64,000 nt of DNA from Streptomyces rubellomurinus (GCF_000961885.1 NZ_JZKH01000028.1:24794-88793); one strand, 5' to 3'; counted from the first letter of the stretch, positions 54,539-63,841 are shown. Notes: generated by a model from the letters alone, not told the origin. Made by a program: numbers and translations.

Positions 54539-57301
54539 ATGGTGGCCGAGTCCAACTCCACACCGCGTCCGGCGGGCGCCGAGACCGTGCCGGGTGACCA
54601 CCCGACCGGCGTGGCCGCCCTGGTCCGGCTCGCCCTCGTCCTGGTCGACCGCGCCGGGCGGATCACCCAGTGGAGTCGGACCGCCGAGGAGCTGTTCGGG
54701 CACCGCGCCGAGGTCGTCCACGACCGCCCGGCCGCCGGCCTGCTGCCCGCCGCCGAGCCGGCCGCCGCCCCCGGGCACCCCGCCGGCCCGGCCGGCCGCC
54801 GCCGCGACGCCCTGGACACGCTGGCCGCACTGACCGCCCACGGCGGCCCCTGGGCCGGCCGGATCCCGGTCGTCGACCGCGAGGAGCACGTCCGCGACGT
54901 GTTCTGGTGGGCCTACCCGCTGGGCCACCCGGCGGGCGACCCGTCCGGCGGCCTGCTCGCCCTCGCCGCCGACGCCCGGCCGCTGCGCACGGCCGGCCCG
55001 CGGCTGGCGCTCGGTGAGCGGCTGCTGCCGTTCGCCGCGACCCCGTCCGCCCGGGGCGGCTTCCACCGGCTCACGGCCGTCCTCACCGCGCCCGGCGCCT
55101 CCCCGATGCCCGCGCAGTTCGCCCGGCTGCTGCCGCCCGCCCCCGCCGAGCGCCGGGTGCTGCTGCTCGACGTGCTGGACGCCGCCGGCCTGCCCGCCCT
55201 GCGGCTGGACGCCGCCACCGTGCTGCCGGTGCTGCCCGCCGAGGCCCAGGGCGGCACGGCGCACGCGGCCACCGCGATCGGCCGCCGCTACCCGACGCCG
55301 CAGCAGCGCGCCGCCCGGATCGGCCCGCCGGCCCCGCCCGAGCCCTCGGCCGGCCGCCGGCCGCCCGGCTCGCTGCCCGCCCAGCGCCCCGCCGCCGAAC
55401 CGCACGCCGCGTCGCCCACGGCACCGCAGGCCGCACCGACCACCGCACCGACCGCACCGACCGCAGGTCCAGACACCCGAGGAGGAGCCGCCATCGAGCC
55501 GGCCGCCGCCACCCCGCCCGCCCCCGGCCACCCGGCCGTCCCCGCACCCGCGGCCCCGGCGGCCCCGTCCGTCCCGGCCGCCCCCGCGTGCCCGGAGAAC
55601 CCGCCGGCCGGCCGGCTCGGCCCGTTCCTCACCAACGGGCAGGCCGGCGAGCAGCTGGCCCTGCTGAACGAGGTCGGCGGCAAGGTCGGCACCACCCTGG
55701 ACCTCGGCTTCACCGCCCGCGAGCTGTGCCAGGTGCTCGTCCCCCGGGTCGCCGACTTCGCCTGCGTGGACCTGGTGGACGGGCTGATCTCGGACTCCGA
55801 GCTGCCGGTCGCCCGCCCGGACGACGACACGATGCTGCGCCGGGTCGCCCTGGTCTGCAACGAGACCGGCGGCGTCTGGGACCACGTGCTCGCCGAGGGC
55901 TCGCTGGTCAGCATGCCCCGGCGCACCCCGCCCGGGATGGCCCTGCAGCTGAACCAGCCGGTGCTGGTCCCGGCGGTCAGTGCGGACGTCGCGGTGGACT
56001 ACGCGAGCGCGCTCGGCGACGCCCGGCTGGCCCCGGTGGTCTCCGGCCGCTCGATGCTGGTCGTCCCGCTGTCCGCCCGGGGCACCGTGCTGGGCATCCT
56101 CAAGCTGCTCCGGCTGCCGGACCGCGACCCGTTCGACGAGAGCGACGCCGCCACCCTCAAGGAGCTGGCCGTCCGGGCCGCGCTGTCGCTGGACAACGCC
56201 CGGCTGCACCGCGCCGAGGCCCGGGTCGCCACCACCCTGCAGCGCTCGATGATGCCGACCCGCCCGCCGCAGATCCCCGGCGTGCAGATCGCCCACCGCT
56301 ACCTGCCCGGCGATCCGAAGGCCGAGGTCGGCGGCGACTGGTTCGACGCGATCCAGCTGCCGGGCAGCCGGGTCGCCCTGGTGGTCGGCGACGTGATGGG
56401 CCACGGCCTGCACTCGGCCGCCGCGATGGGCCGCTTCCGCACCGCCATGCAGACCCTGGCCGCCCTCGACCTCCCGCCCGGCCAGCTGCTGCGCCACCTG
56501 GACAACCTGGCCCACAAGCTCGGCGACGACCACCTCGCCACCTGCCTGTACGCGGTCTACGACCCGATCAACCGGACCTGCGAGCTGGCCAGCGCCGGCC
56601 ACGTCCCGCCGGTGCTGGTGCACCCGGACGGCCGCGGCGAGCTGCTGGAGATCCCGGCCGGCGCGCCGATCGGCGTCGGCGGGGTGCCGTTCGTCGCCAA
56701 GACCATCGACGTCTCGGACGGCTCGATGCTGGTGCTGTGCACGGACGGCCTGGTCGAGGTCCGGGGCGGGGACATAGGAGCCGGCCTGGCGGCGCTGTGC
56801 GGGAACCTGATCGACCCCCGGCAGAGCCCCGAGCAGGCCTGCGACGTGGTGCTGAAGCGGCTGCACTCGGACGACCGGAAGGACGACGTCGCCCTGCTGG
56901 TGGCCCGCTTCGACGGGGTCGCCCCGTCCGAGGTGGCCACCTGGGACCTCGTCGTGGACCAGCGCGAGGTGCGCCGGGCCCGTTCGCTGGTCCGCGAGCA
57001 GCTGGCCGCCTGGCACCTGGAGGCGCTCAGCGACACCACCGAGCTGCTGGTCAGCGAGCTGGTCACGAACGCCGTCCGGGTGGCCCGGGACCGCGTCCAG
57101 CTCCAGCTGATCCGGGTGGACAAGCTGCTGGTCGAGGTCAGCGACGACAACCACAACCTGCCCTCGCTGGAGCCGGCCGAGCAGCTCGGCGAGACCGGCC
57201 GCGGCCTCACCCTGGTCACCAAGCTCGCCGAACGCTGGGGCACCGCCCGCAAGGCGGTGGGCAAGGTCGTCTGGTTCGAACTGCCCCTCCCGCACGCCTG
57301 A
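54539..57301 (+). CDS. PAS-GAF-PP2C-HATPase signalling phosphatase (SpoIIE-like)
   Basis: 920 aa from ATG 54539, with AGCAG only as a weak ribosome site. PAS-like domain (VRLALVLVDRAGRITQWSRTAEELFGHRAE, in parts, residues 25-60 onward), a long Ala/Pro linker (about residues 255-350), GAF domain (LGFTARELCQVLVPRVADFACVDLV to ALSLDNARLHRAEAR), PP2C/SpoIIE phosphatase with metal ligands in VGGDWFDAI and VVGDVMGHGLHSAAAM, and a C-terminal HATPase (LVSELVTNAVRVARD, GRGLTLVTKLAERWG) of the anti-sigma-factor type. Such proteins combine RsbU-like phosphatase and RsbW-like kinase activities to control alternative sigma factors. Confidence 0.93.
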   Translation: MVAESNSTPRPAGAETVPGDHPTGVAALVRLALVLVDRAGRITQWSRTAEELFGHRAEVVHDRPAAGLLPAAEPAAAPGHPAGPAGRRRDALDTLAALTAHGGPWAGRIPVVDREEHVRDVFWWAYPLGHPAGDPSGGLLALAADARPLRTAGPRLALGERLLPFAATPSARGGFHRLTAVLTAPGASPMPAQFARLLPPAPAERRVLLLDVLDAAGLPALRLDAATVLPVLPAEAQGGTAHAATAIGRRYPTPQQRAARIGPPAPPEPSAGRRPPGSLPAQRPAAEPHAASPTAPQAAPTTAPTAPTAGPDTRGGAAIEPAAATPPAPGHPAVPAPAAPAAPSVPAAPACPENPPAGRLGPFLTNGQAGEQLALLNEVGGKVGTTLDLGFTARELCQVLVPRVADFACVDLVDGLISDSELPVARPDDDTMLRRVALVCNETGGVWDHVLAEGSLVSMPRRTPPGMALQLNQPVLVPAVSADVAVDYASALGDARLAPVVSGRSMLVVPLSARGTVLGILKLLRLPDRDPFDESDAATLKELAVRAALSLDNARLHRAEARVATTLQRSMMPTRPPQIPGVQIAHRYLPGDPKAEVGGDWFDAIQLPGSRVALVVGDVMGHGLHSAAAMGRFRTAMQTLAALDLPPGQLLRHLDNLAHKLGDDHLATCLYAVYDPINRTCELASAGHVPPVLVHPDGRGELLEIPAGAPIGVGGVPFVAKTIDVSDGSMLVLCTDGLVEVRGGDIGAGLAALCGNLIDPRQSPEQACDVVLKRLHSDDRKDDVALLVARFDGVAPSEVATWDLVVDQREVRRARSLVREQLAAWHLEALSDTTELLVSELVTNAVRVARDRVQLQLIRVDKLLVEVSDDNHNLPSLEPAEQLGETGRGLTLVTKLAERWGTARKAVGKVVWFELPLPHA

Positions 57302-57335
57302 CGGCCGGGTGCGGACAGCGTCCGGCACCCGGCCG
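57302..57335. terminator. Bidirectional terminator
   Basis: CGGCCGGGTGC / GCACCCGGCCG (57302-57312/57325-57335), extended by GGAC/GTCC inside, between the convergent phosphatase and rhomboid-like genes. Confidence 0.8.
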
Positions 57336-57356
57336 ACAGCGCAGCGACAGGCCCCC

Positions 57357-58151
57357 TCAGGGAATGACGGCCCCGGCCGGGCGGCGCGCCTCCGCGACCT
57401 CCCGGGAGGCGGCGGTGGCCACCGAGGTGGCGGCCCCGACCCCGGCCAGCACCCGGGGCCAGAAGTCCCCGAACACCTCCACCGAGACGGCGATCAGCAG
57501 CGCGGTGATCACCGCGACGACGTGCTCCAGGCCGGCCAGGTTCGGCAGCACGACGGCCTCGCCGACCATCAGCACCACCACCAGGCCGGCGGTGAACCAG
57601 GCCCGGCAGCGGAACGCGATGCAGATCGCCAGCGCCACCACCGCCGCGGACGGCCCGGTGTCCCGCACGTAGGCGACCCACTTCGGGAAGCCGAACACGT
57701 GGCCCGGCCCGACCGCCACCCCGACCCGGGCGAACAGCGTGCCCGCCAGGGTGCAGGCGTAGGCGACCACCAGGGTCATCCGCCGGCCGAGCACGATCTC
57801 CGCGATCGCGAAGACCACGAACACCTGGGCCAGCGCCCCCCAGACCGGCAGGTCCAGCGCCGGCACGTACAGCGACAACGGCGTCCGCAGCAGGGAGACC
57901 TCCAGCGGCAGGGCCGCCTTCACCACCCCGATGTGGTTCACGAAGCGCTCGCCGCCCGGCAGGTGCTGGACGATGCTGAACAGCAGGATCAGAAACGTCG
58001 CCGCGGTCGCCAGCGGCACGGCGGCGAACTTCTTGCGCACCACGCCGTCCCGGACCGCCACGAACAACGTTCCCCACTCGGCGACAGCGGCCGATCTGGC
58101 GTACGCCAGCGGCCCCTTTCGCACGCCCCCCGCGTGGGTCCTGTCCATCAC
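57357..58151 (-). CDS. Rhomboid-like membrane protein
   Basis: 264 aa from ATG 58151. Six hydrophobic segments (about residues 48-68, 105-125, 128-150, 168-188, 190-212 and 215-238). The spacing is like the actinobacterial rhomboid-like proteins found beside MprF-type genes. I do not see the GxSx protease motif, so it is unlikely to be an active rhomboid. An A+T-rich region separates it from the MprF-like gene upstream. Confidence 0.72.
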   Translation of the reverse strand: MMDRTHAGGVRKGPLAYARSAAVAEWGTLFVAVRDGVVRKKFAAVPLATAATFLILLFSIVQHLPGGERFVNHIGVVKAALPLEVSLLRTPLSLYVPALDLPVWGALAQVFVVFAIAEIVLGRRMTLVVAYACTLAGTLFARVGVAVGPGHVFGFPKWVAYVRDTGPSAAVVALAICIAFRCRAWFTAGLVVVLMVGEAVVLPNLAGLEHVVAVITALLIAVSVEVFGDFWPRVLAGVGAATSVATAASREVAEARRPAGAVIP

Positions 58152-58341
58152 AACCGTTTCTCTCGAAGTCCCCGAAATTTTTTCTCGGCTATCCCAACAT
58201 TAGAAGGCCGTTAACAAATCCACATCGGCTCGGAAGGGGATCGGCGTCATCCTCTGGGGGGAGAGCCGCCTCCCGGCCGCACCCCCATCCGGCCGAGAAC
58301 ACCCCCTCCGGCCGGTTCCGGAGGCCCCCGCCCCCGGGCCC

Positions 58342-58363
58342 CCCTCCGCCCCCCGGCGGAGGG
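58342..58363 (-). terminator. Terminator after the MprF-like gene
   Basis: CCCTCCGCC / GGCGGAGGG (58342-58350/58355-58363) directly after the stop codon, loop 4 nt. It suggests the rhomboid-like gene downstream is separately transcribed from the A+T-rich stretch 58150-58230. Confidence 0.65.
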
Positions 58364-60193
58364 CTACCCCTTCCCGTCGCGTGCCGCCACCGGGACCCGG
58401 GGCGCCACCACGGCGGCCCCCGCGTGCCGGCGACGGAACAGGGCGGGCAGGCTCGGCGCGACGATGAAGCCCTCGGCCCGCGCGCTCGCGATGCCGATCC
58501 GCGGGATCTCGCTGCTCTTCTCGAACAGCAGGTAGCGCGGCTCCCAGATCGGCCGGTACTTGGCGTTCGCGCGGTACAGCGACTCGATCTGCCACCAGCG
58601 CGAGAAGAAGCCCAGGACGGAACGCCACAGCCGCAGCACCGGCCCGGCGCCGAGCTTCGAGCCGCGCTCGAAGACCGAACGGAACATCGCGAAGTTCAGC
58701 GACACCCGCTTCAGCCCCACCGCGTCGGCGCGCTGCAGCATCTCGATCACCATGAACTCCATCAGGCCGTTCTCGGTGTCCCGGGCCCGGCGCATCAGGT
58801 CCAGCGAGAGCCCGTCCGGGCCCCACGGAACGAAGCTCAGCAGCGCCTTCAGCTCGCCGTCCCCGTCGTGGCACTCCAGCATCACGCAGCGGCCGTCGCC
58901 CGGGTCGCCGAGCCGGCCCAGCGCCATCGAGAAGCCGCGCTCGGTCGCCCCGTCGCGCCACTCGTCGGCCTTCGCCACCAGCTGCTCCATCTCCGCCTCG
59001 GAGATGTCCTCGTGCCGGCGGATCCGCACCGTGTACCCGGCCCGCTTGACCCGGTTGTACGCCTGGCGGACCACCCGCATCGCCCGGCCGTCCAGCGAGA
59101 ACTCGTCCAGCTCGACGATCGCCTCGTCACCCAGCTCCAGCGCGTCCAGCCCGTGCCGGGCGTAGATCACCCCGGCCTCCTCGGAGGCGCCCATCACGGC
59201 CGGCGCCCAGGCGTGCTCGCGGGCCTCCGCGAGCCAGGCGTCGATCGCGCCCGGCCAGGCCTCCGGGTCGCCGATCGGGTCGCCCGAGGCGAGCGACACC
59301 CCGCCGATCACCCGGTAGGTGACCGCGGCCTTGCCGCTGGGGGAGAAGATCACCGCCTTGTCCCGGCGCAGCGCGAAGTAGCCGAGCGAGTCCCGCTCGC
59401 CCTGCTTGTCCAGCAGCGCCCGCAGCTTCCCCTCGTCCTCGGCGGTCAGCAGCTCCTTGCCGCGCGGGCTGCGGAAGGCCACGTACAGCACCAGCAGGAA
59501 GAGCACCGCGCCCATCGCGTTGATCGCCGCGTCGACCCAGGTCGGCGCGGAGATCACCGAGCGCAGGTGCTGGGTCGGCGTGATGGTGATCATCCGGCCG
59601 ACCGAGTACCGGAAGAGGTCCCAGAAGCCCGCGCCGGTCAGCGCGTTCGTCGACCAGACCAGCAGCGCGCCGACACCGCCGCCGAACGCCAGCCCGCCGA
59701 CGAAGGTGGCCGCCGCGGTCTTCGGGTTGGAGCGGTCGCCCTTGGAGGTGAACTCCTTCCGCCCGACCCACAGCGCCAGCACGAACGCGCAGGTCAGCAC
59801 CGTCGAGATGTAGTTGAGCGGGTGGTGGTTGAACCGCTCCCCGGGCACCACCATGGCGAGCACGTACAGCACCGCGAACAGGCTGCCGAGCGCCGCGTTG
59901 AAGATCCACGCGGCCCGCTTGCGGCGCCGCATCGCGACCGCGAGGAAGATCGACAGCACCGCGGCCGCCAGGCCGGAGGTCATCAGGTAGGGGGTGAAGT
60001 ACTCACCCTCGTTGTGCTCGCTGACCTGGTTGCGCCACGGCACCAGCAGCACCGTCGAGATGTTCAGCAGCGCCAGCAGCCGGAGGTACCAGACGCAGGC
60101 CGAGGCGGCCCGCGGGCTCCAGCGGTCGAGTGCACCGGGGTGCCGGGGCTCCTGGGGCGGCGCGGACGGCTCCGACTTCACAGTGGACGACAC
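58364..60193 (-). CDS. MprF-like protein with DUF2156 (phosphatidylglycerol lysyltransferase) domain
   Basis: 609 aa from GTG 60193, with a weak GGAATTGAG site. Five or six membrane segments in residues 30-250, then a C-terminal cytoplasmic DUF2156 domain (GNAT-like fold) with AVMGASEEAGVIYARHGLDAL, FSMALGRLGDPGDGRCVM and LSLDLMRRARDTENGLMEFMV. MprF enzymes transfer lysine or alanine from tRNA to phosphatidylglycerol; in actinomycetes such a domain can be fused to LysX, which is not the case here. It probably affects envelope charge. Confidence 0.88.
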   Translation of the reverse strand: MSSTVKSEPSAPPQEPRHPGALDRWSPRAASACVWYLRLLALLNISTVLLVPWRNQVSEHNEGEYFTPYLMTSGLAAAVLSIFLAVAMRRRKRAAWIFNAALGSLFAVLYVLAMVVPGERFNHHPLNYISTVLTCAFVLALWVGRKEFTSKGDRSNPKTAAATFVGGLAFGGGVGALLVWSTNALTGAGFWDLFRYSVGRMITITPTQHLRSVISAPTWVDAAINAMGAVLFLLVLYVAFRSPRGKELLTAEDEGKLRALLDKQGERDSLGYFALRRDKAVIFSPSGKAAVTYRVIGGVSLASGDPIGDPEAWPGAIDAWLAEAREHAWAPAVMGASEEAGVIYARHGLDALELGDEAIVELDEFSLDGRAMRVVRQAYNRVKRAGYTVRIRRHEDISEAEMEQLVAKADEWRDGATERGFSMALGRLGDPGDGRCVMLECHDGDGELKALLSFVPWGPDGLSLDLMRRARDTENGLMEFMVIEMLQRADAVGLKRVSLNFAMFRSVFERGSKLGAGPVLRLWRSVLGFFSRWWQIESLYRANAKYRPIWEPRYLLFEKSSEIPRIGIASARAEGFIVAPSLPALFRRRHAGAAVVAPRVPVAARDGKG

Positions 60194-60504
60194 AGCTCAA
60201 TTCCAAACGATCAGGTGGTGGGGCGCATCCGCACACGGCCCGGCTCCGGGCGCCCGCACGGCCCGGTGGTCTGACCGGCCGCCCGCGCGGACCGCCCACG
60301 GGGAGCAGGCCGACGAAGAGGCAGCCAAATCCATGGTTCCGCACCGGACGTGAGAATTACGTGAACCGGGTAGCGGATTCCCACCCCCGCCGAACGGCGG
60401 GGGTGGGACCCCGCCACGCGTTCGGCACGCCCCCGCTCCTACCCCTACCCTCGGAACGACCCACGCGGACCGCCCCGGCCGGCCGCCCGAACCGAGGAGG
60501 CACC
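60194..60504. other. Divergent intergenic region MprF-like / NarL-type regulator
   Basis: 311 bp without a gene. It holds the ribosome site GAGGAGG (60494-60500) of the response regulator and promoters for both directions. No inverted repeat or riboswitch stood out. Confidence 0.5.
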
Positions 60505-61176
60505 ATCACCACCACCCGCGTGCTCATCGTCGACGACGAGATCCTGGTCCGCTCCGGCCTCGGCCTCATCGTGGGCTCCGCCCCCGACCTCGAAGTGGTC
60601 GGCGACTGCTCCGGCGGCCAGGCCGAGGAGCACGTCCAGCGGCTGCGCCCGCACGTGGTGCTGCTCGACATCCGGATGCCGGACCTCGACGGCATCTCGG
60701 TGCTGCGCCGGCTGCGCGCCCTGCCCGACCCGCCCGCGGTGGCGATGCTCACCACCTTCGACACCGACGAGTACATCGGCACCGCCCTGCGCGCCGGCGC
60801 CTCCGGCTTCCTGCTCAAGGACACCGCCCCCGAGCAGCTGGTGCACGCCGTCCGGGTGCTCGCGGCCGGCGGCAACATCCTCTCCCCGACCGTCACCCGC
60901 ACCGTGATCGGCGGCTACGTGGACGGCGGCGGCCCGGACGCCGAGGCGACGGCGCTGGCCCGCACCCTCACCGGCCGGGAACTCGACGTGCTCGCCCTGC
61001 TCGGCGAGGGCCTGTCCAACGCCGAGATCGCCGACCGGCTCTTCCTCGGCACCGGGACGGTCAAGGACCACATCAGCGCGATCCTCGGCAAGCTGGGCGC
61101 CGCCAACCGGGTCCAGGCCGCCGTGGTCGCGCACCGGGCCGGACTGGTCCGGCCGAAGCCCAACGACGGGGCATGA
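60505..61176 (+). CDS. NarL/LuxR-family response regulator, possible ATC start
   Basis: 223 aa. Receiver with VLIVDDEILVRSGL, phosphoacceptor Asp in VVLLDIRMPDLDG (about residue 56), Thr in MLTTFDTDEYI and Lys in GFLLKDTAPEQL; C-terminal LuxR HTH LTGRELDVLALLGEGLSNAEIADRLFLGTGTVKDHISAIL, in parts. GAGGAGG (60494-60500) is 4 nt before ATC at 60505, the place where ATG is expected; the first ATG or GTG at useful distance is GTG 60520, 19 nt from that site. I take ATC as the likely initiator, but GTG 60520 or a far-upstream start cannot be excluded. The kinase gene follows 7 nt later. Confidence 0.82.
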   Translation: MTTTRVLIVDDEILVRSGLGLIVGSAPDLEVVGDCSGGQAEEHVQRLRPHVVLLDIRMPDLDGISVLRRLRALPDPPAVAMLTTFDTDEYIGTALRAGASGFLLKDTAPEQLVHAVRVLAAGGNILSPTVTRTVIGGYVDGGGPDAEATALARTLTGRELDVLALLGEGLSNAEIADRLFLGTGTVKDHISAILGKLGAANRVQAAVVAHRAGLVRPKPNDGA

Positions 61177-61194
61177 CGGCCGCATGACGGCCGC
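61173..61194. repeat. 11-bp tandem duplication at the regulator/kinase junction
   Basis: ATGACGGCCGC occurs twice in tandem (61173-61183 and 61184-61194). The first copy holds the regulator stop and an out-of-frame ATG; the second starts the kinase. Confidence 0.85.
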
Positions 61195-62332
61195 CGACCA
61201 GCTGCCCTCCCGCCGGCTGCCGGCCTGGTGCACCTCGACCTGGCTGATGCTGACGCTGCCCGTCCTCTACTCCCTGCTGGACGCCGCCCTGGTGGCCCGG
61301 GACGCCACCTGGTGGCAGCTCACGCTCTCCACCCTGGCCGCCGTCGCCCTGCTGTTCCGGCGCCGCTTCCCGGTCACCGTGCTGCTGCTCACCATGCCGG
61401 GCAGCTGGGTGGAGGACATCTGGCTGGCCCCGATCACCGCCGTCTACACGGTGGCCGCCGAGCGGCCCAACCCCCGGCTGGTCTTCCCCTGCGCCGCCCT
61501 CTTCACCCTGGTCGAGTACTTCCACTGGCCGCTGCCCGACCAGCTCTTCGACCTGAGCCGCGCCGCCGCACTGGACGCCATCCAGGCCGTCATGCTGGCC
61601 GCCGGCCCGGCTGCCACCGGCCTGCTCTCCCGCACCCGCCACGAGCTGGCCGCCCGCCTGGACGAGCTGACCCGCGGCCAGGAGCGGGAGAGCCGGCTGC
61701 TCGCCGAGCGGGTGCTGATCAGCGAGCGCGGCCGGCTCGCCCGCGAGATGCACGACGTGGTCTCGCACCAGGTCAGCCTGATCAGCATCCAGGCCGGCGC
61801 GCTGCAGGTCAGCACCGCCGACCCGGCCGCCGCCTCCACCGCCCGCACCATCCGCGAACTGTCCGTGCGCACCCTCGACGAGCTGCGCCAGATGGTCGGG
61901 GTGCTGCGCGGCACCGGCGGCCCGCTGCAGGACGCCCCGCTCGCCCCGCAGCCCCGGCTGGCCGACCTGCCCCGGCTGATCGAGCAGAGCGGGCTGGCCG
62001 CCGACGCCGAGCTGAACCCCGGCGACCGCCCGTGGCCGGAGGCCGTCGAGCGGGCCGCGTACCGGACCGTCCAGGAGGCGCTCACCAACATCACCAAGTA
62101 CGCCCCCGACGCGGTGGTGCACGTGAAGGTCCGGGCGAAGGGCCGCCGGCTGCGGGTCGAGGTCCGCAACGAGGCACCCCCGGTGCACCCCGCCGAGACG
62201 CTGCCCGGCGGCGGCCACGGCCTGGTCGGCCTGCGCGAGCGCGCCCAGCTGCTGGGCGGCACCCTCACCGCCGGCCCGACCCAGGACGGCGGCTTCGAGG
62301 TCCGCGCCGAACTCCCGGCCACCCGCTCCTGA
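61184..62332 (+). CDS. NarL-type sensor histidine kinase
   Basis: 382 aa. Four to five N-terminal membrane segments (residues 20-145), a coiled-coil, then HisKA_3 with H-box ARLAREMHDVVSHQVSLISIQ (REMHDVVSHQ, about residue 190) and a HATPase domain with N-box VQEALTNITKYAP and G-box GGGHGLVGLRERAQLLGGT. It pairs with the response regulator just upstream (7 nt gap). There is almost no extracellular loop, so sensing is probably within the membrane. Confidence 0.93.
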   Translation: MTAADQLPSRRLPAWCTSTWLMLTLPVLYSLLDAALVARDATWWQLTLSTLAAVALLFRRRFPVTVLLLTMPGSWVEDIWLAPITAVYTVAAERPNPRLVFPCAALFTLVEYFHWPLPDQLFDLSRAAALDAIQAVMLAAGPAATGLLSRTRHELAARLDELTRGQERESRLLAERVLISERGRLAREMHDVVSHQVSLISIQAGALQVSTADPAAASTARTIRELSVRTLDELRQMVGVLRGTGGPLQDAPLAPQPRLADLPRLIEQSGLAADAELNPGDRPWPEAVERAAYRTVQEALTNITKYAPDAVVHVKVRAKGRRLRVEVRNEAPPVHPAETLPGGGHGLVGLRERAQLLGGTLTAGPTQDGGFEVRAELPATRS

Positions 62333-62375
62333 GCACCGGAGCACCGGAGCACGCCGCGAGGCGGAAACGGGGAAC

Positions 62376-62411
62376 AAAAAAGCCCCGCAGATCCGTAGAT
62401 CTGCGGGGCTT
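62376..62411 (-). terminator. Intrinsic terminator of the tRNA gene
   Basis: A perfect hairpin (62381-62393/62398-62410, arms AGCCCCGCAGATC and GATCTGCGGGGCT) followed on the minus strand by a T-run (62381-62376), 6 nt past the tRNA. A textbook Rho-independent terminator. Confidence 0.95.
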
Positions 62412-62416
62412 CGCTG

Positions 62417-62500
62417 TGCGCGAGGGGGGAGTTGAACCCCCACGCCCTTTCGGGCACTGGAACCTGAATCCAGCGCGTCTGCCTATTCCGCCACCCGCGC
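62417..62500 (-). tRNA. tRNA-Leu (anticodon CAG)
   Basis: 84 nt including the discriminator A, CCA not encoded. Acceptor stem GCGCGGG/CTCGCGC (one G-T pair), D-arm GGAATAGGCAGAC, anticodon stem-loop with CAG in TTCAGGT, a long variable arm GTGCCCGAAAGGGCGT as in tRNA-Leu and tRNA-Ser, and a T-arm GGGGGTTCAACTCCCCC. All pairings hold. It decodes CUG, the commonest leucine codon of this genome. Confidence 0.97.
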
Positions 62501-62919
62501 ATGGGTGTTGTCTTCGTTGCCGACCGATCCGCGGATCCGCTCGGTACCGTAAGGCCTTCGCGTTTCCCCGGTCCGGCCTCCCTTCCGGGCGGCCCTTGCG
62601 ACGTGGAAAACAGTAGCACGGCCCCGGGGCCGACTCCGAATCCGTATTCCGGCGGAACGGACCGCACCCGAACGGATGCACGACGAACGCGTGCGCGACG
62701 GGTGGGCGACCGCTCCGGCGGGCACACCTGGCGTGCCGGGCCGGACATGCGTCACCCTGTGTGTCCGAGCCCACCCCCGGGCACCACGCGGTCCGGGAAC
62801 CGTACGGAAGGGCCCGGCGTGGATACGATCAGTACGGAAGTACCGCAAGTAGGCGCGACCGGATCCCCGGCGGGAGTCGGTCGGCAGGCAGGCGCACGGA
62901 CCCTGGAAGGGGGTGCCCC
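62501..62919. other. Intergenic region tRNA-Leu / fhaA
   Basis: 419 bp without a gene. It must hold the tRNA promoter (minus strand) and the fhaA promoter; TACGAT (62824-62829) is a -10 candidate for fhaA, flanked by two copies of GTACGGAAG (62802-62810, 62832-62840). The palindrome GATCCGCGGATC (62526-62537) is near the tRNA 5' end. Confidence 0.5.
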
Positions 62920-63795
62920 ATGGGGATGCTGAAGAAGTTCGAGCAGCGGCTGGAGGGTCTCGTCAACGGCACCTTCGCCAAGGTGTTCAAGTCCGAGGTC
63001 CAACCCGTGGAGATCGCCGGGGCGCTGCAGCGCGAGTGCGACAACAACGCGAGCATCTGGAACCGCGACCGCACCGTCGTGCCGAACGACTTCATCGTCG
63101 AGCTCAGCCCGCACGACCACGAGCGGCTCAGCCCGTACTCCGGGCAGCTCGGCACCGAGCTGGCCGGGATGGTCCGCGAGTACGCGGAGGCCCAGCGGTA
63201 CTCCTTCATGGGCCCGCTCCAGGTGAACCTGGAGAAGGCGGACGACCTCGACACCGGGCTGTACCGGGTGCGCAGCCGCACCCTCGCCGCCGAGGAGCCC
63301 CAGCAGTACGCCCCGCCGCAGCCGGCGCAGCCCGGCTACGACCGCCCCCCGGCCGCCCCGGCCCCCGGCGCACCGTGGCAGCAGCAGGGCGCCGGCCAGT
63401 TCGGCACGCCCCCGCCGCCCGCCGCGCCCCCCGCCATGCCCCCGGCCCCGCCGACGCCGCCGGCGCCCGCGGGCGGCAACGTCCGGGCCTTCCCCGGCGC
63501 CGGCCACGGCACCTCCGTCCGCCGCTGGATCGAGGTGAACGGCGCCCGGCACCAGATCTCCGGCTCGGCCTGCGTGCTCGGCCGCTCGACCGAGGCGGAC
63601 GTGCGGATCGACGACCCCGGGGTCTCCCGCAAGCACGCCGAGATCCGCCCCGGCACCCCTTCGATGGTGCTCGACCTGGGTTCCACCAACGGCATCGTGG
63701 TGGACGGACAGCACACCCAGCGCGCTACGCTCCGCGACGGCTCCCGCATCGTCGTGGGTTCCACCACCATCGTCTACCGGCAGGTCGAAGGGTAG
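62920..63795 (+). CDS. fhaA: FhaA, FHA-domain protein
   Basis: 291 aa from ATG 62920, with GGAAGGGGG upstream. N-terminal DUF3662 domain (MGMLKKFEQRLEGLVNGTFAK to about residue 115), a Pro/Gln/Ala-rich linker (about residues 125-195) and a C-terminal FHA domain with VLGRSTEADVRIDDPGVSRKHAEI and the conserved GSTNG loop. It recognises phosphothreonine on Ser/Thr-kinase targets; in mycobacteria and streptomycetes it heads the fhaA-fhaB-pstP-rodA-pbpA-pkn locus controlling cell-wall growth. fhaB follows, consistent with this order. Confidence 0.97.
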   Translation: MGMLKKFEQRLEGLVNGTFAKVFKSEVQPVEIAGALQRECDNNASIWNRDRTVVPNDFIVELSPHDHERLSPYSGQLGTELAGMVREYAEAQRYSFMGPLQVNLEKADDLDTGLYRVRSRTLAAEEPQQYAPPQPAQPGYDRPPAAPAPGAPWQQQGAGQFGTPPPPAAPPAMPPAPPTPPAPAGGNVRAFPGAGHGTSVRRWIEVNGARHQISGSACVLGRSTEADVRIDDPGVSRKHAEIRPGTPSMVLDLGSTNGIVVDGQHTQRATLRDGSRIVVGSTTIVYRQVEG

Positions 63796-63841
63796 TGTCC
63801 GAGTTGTTCGCGCGCCTCGCTCCCGGACTGACGGGGCGGCC

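Noticed and set aside
53048..57328. The minus-strand frame that stays open 1426 codons, past the J-domain gene
   Set aside because: Only the part downstream of GTG 54259 is coding; the rest is antisense to the PAS-GAF-PP2C phosphatase, which has clear domains.
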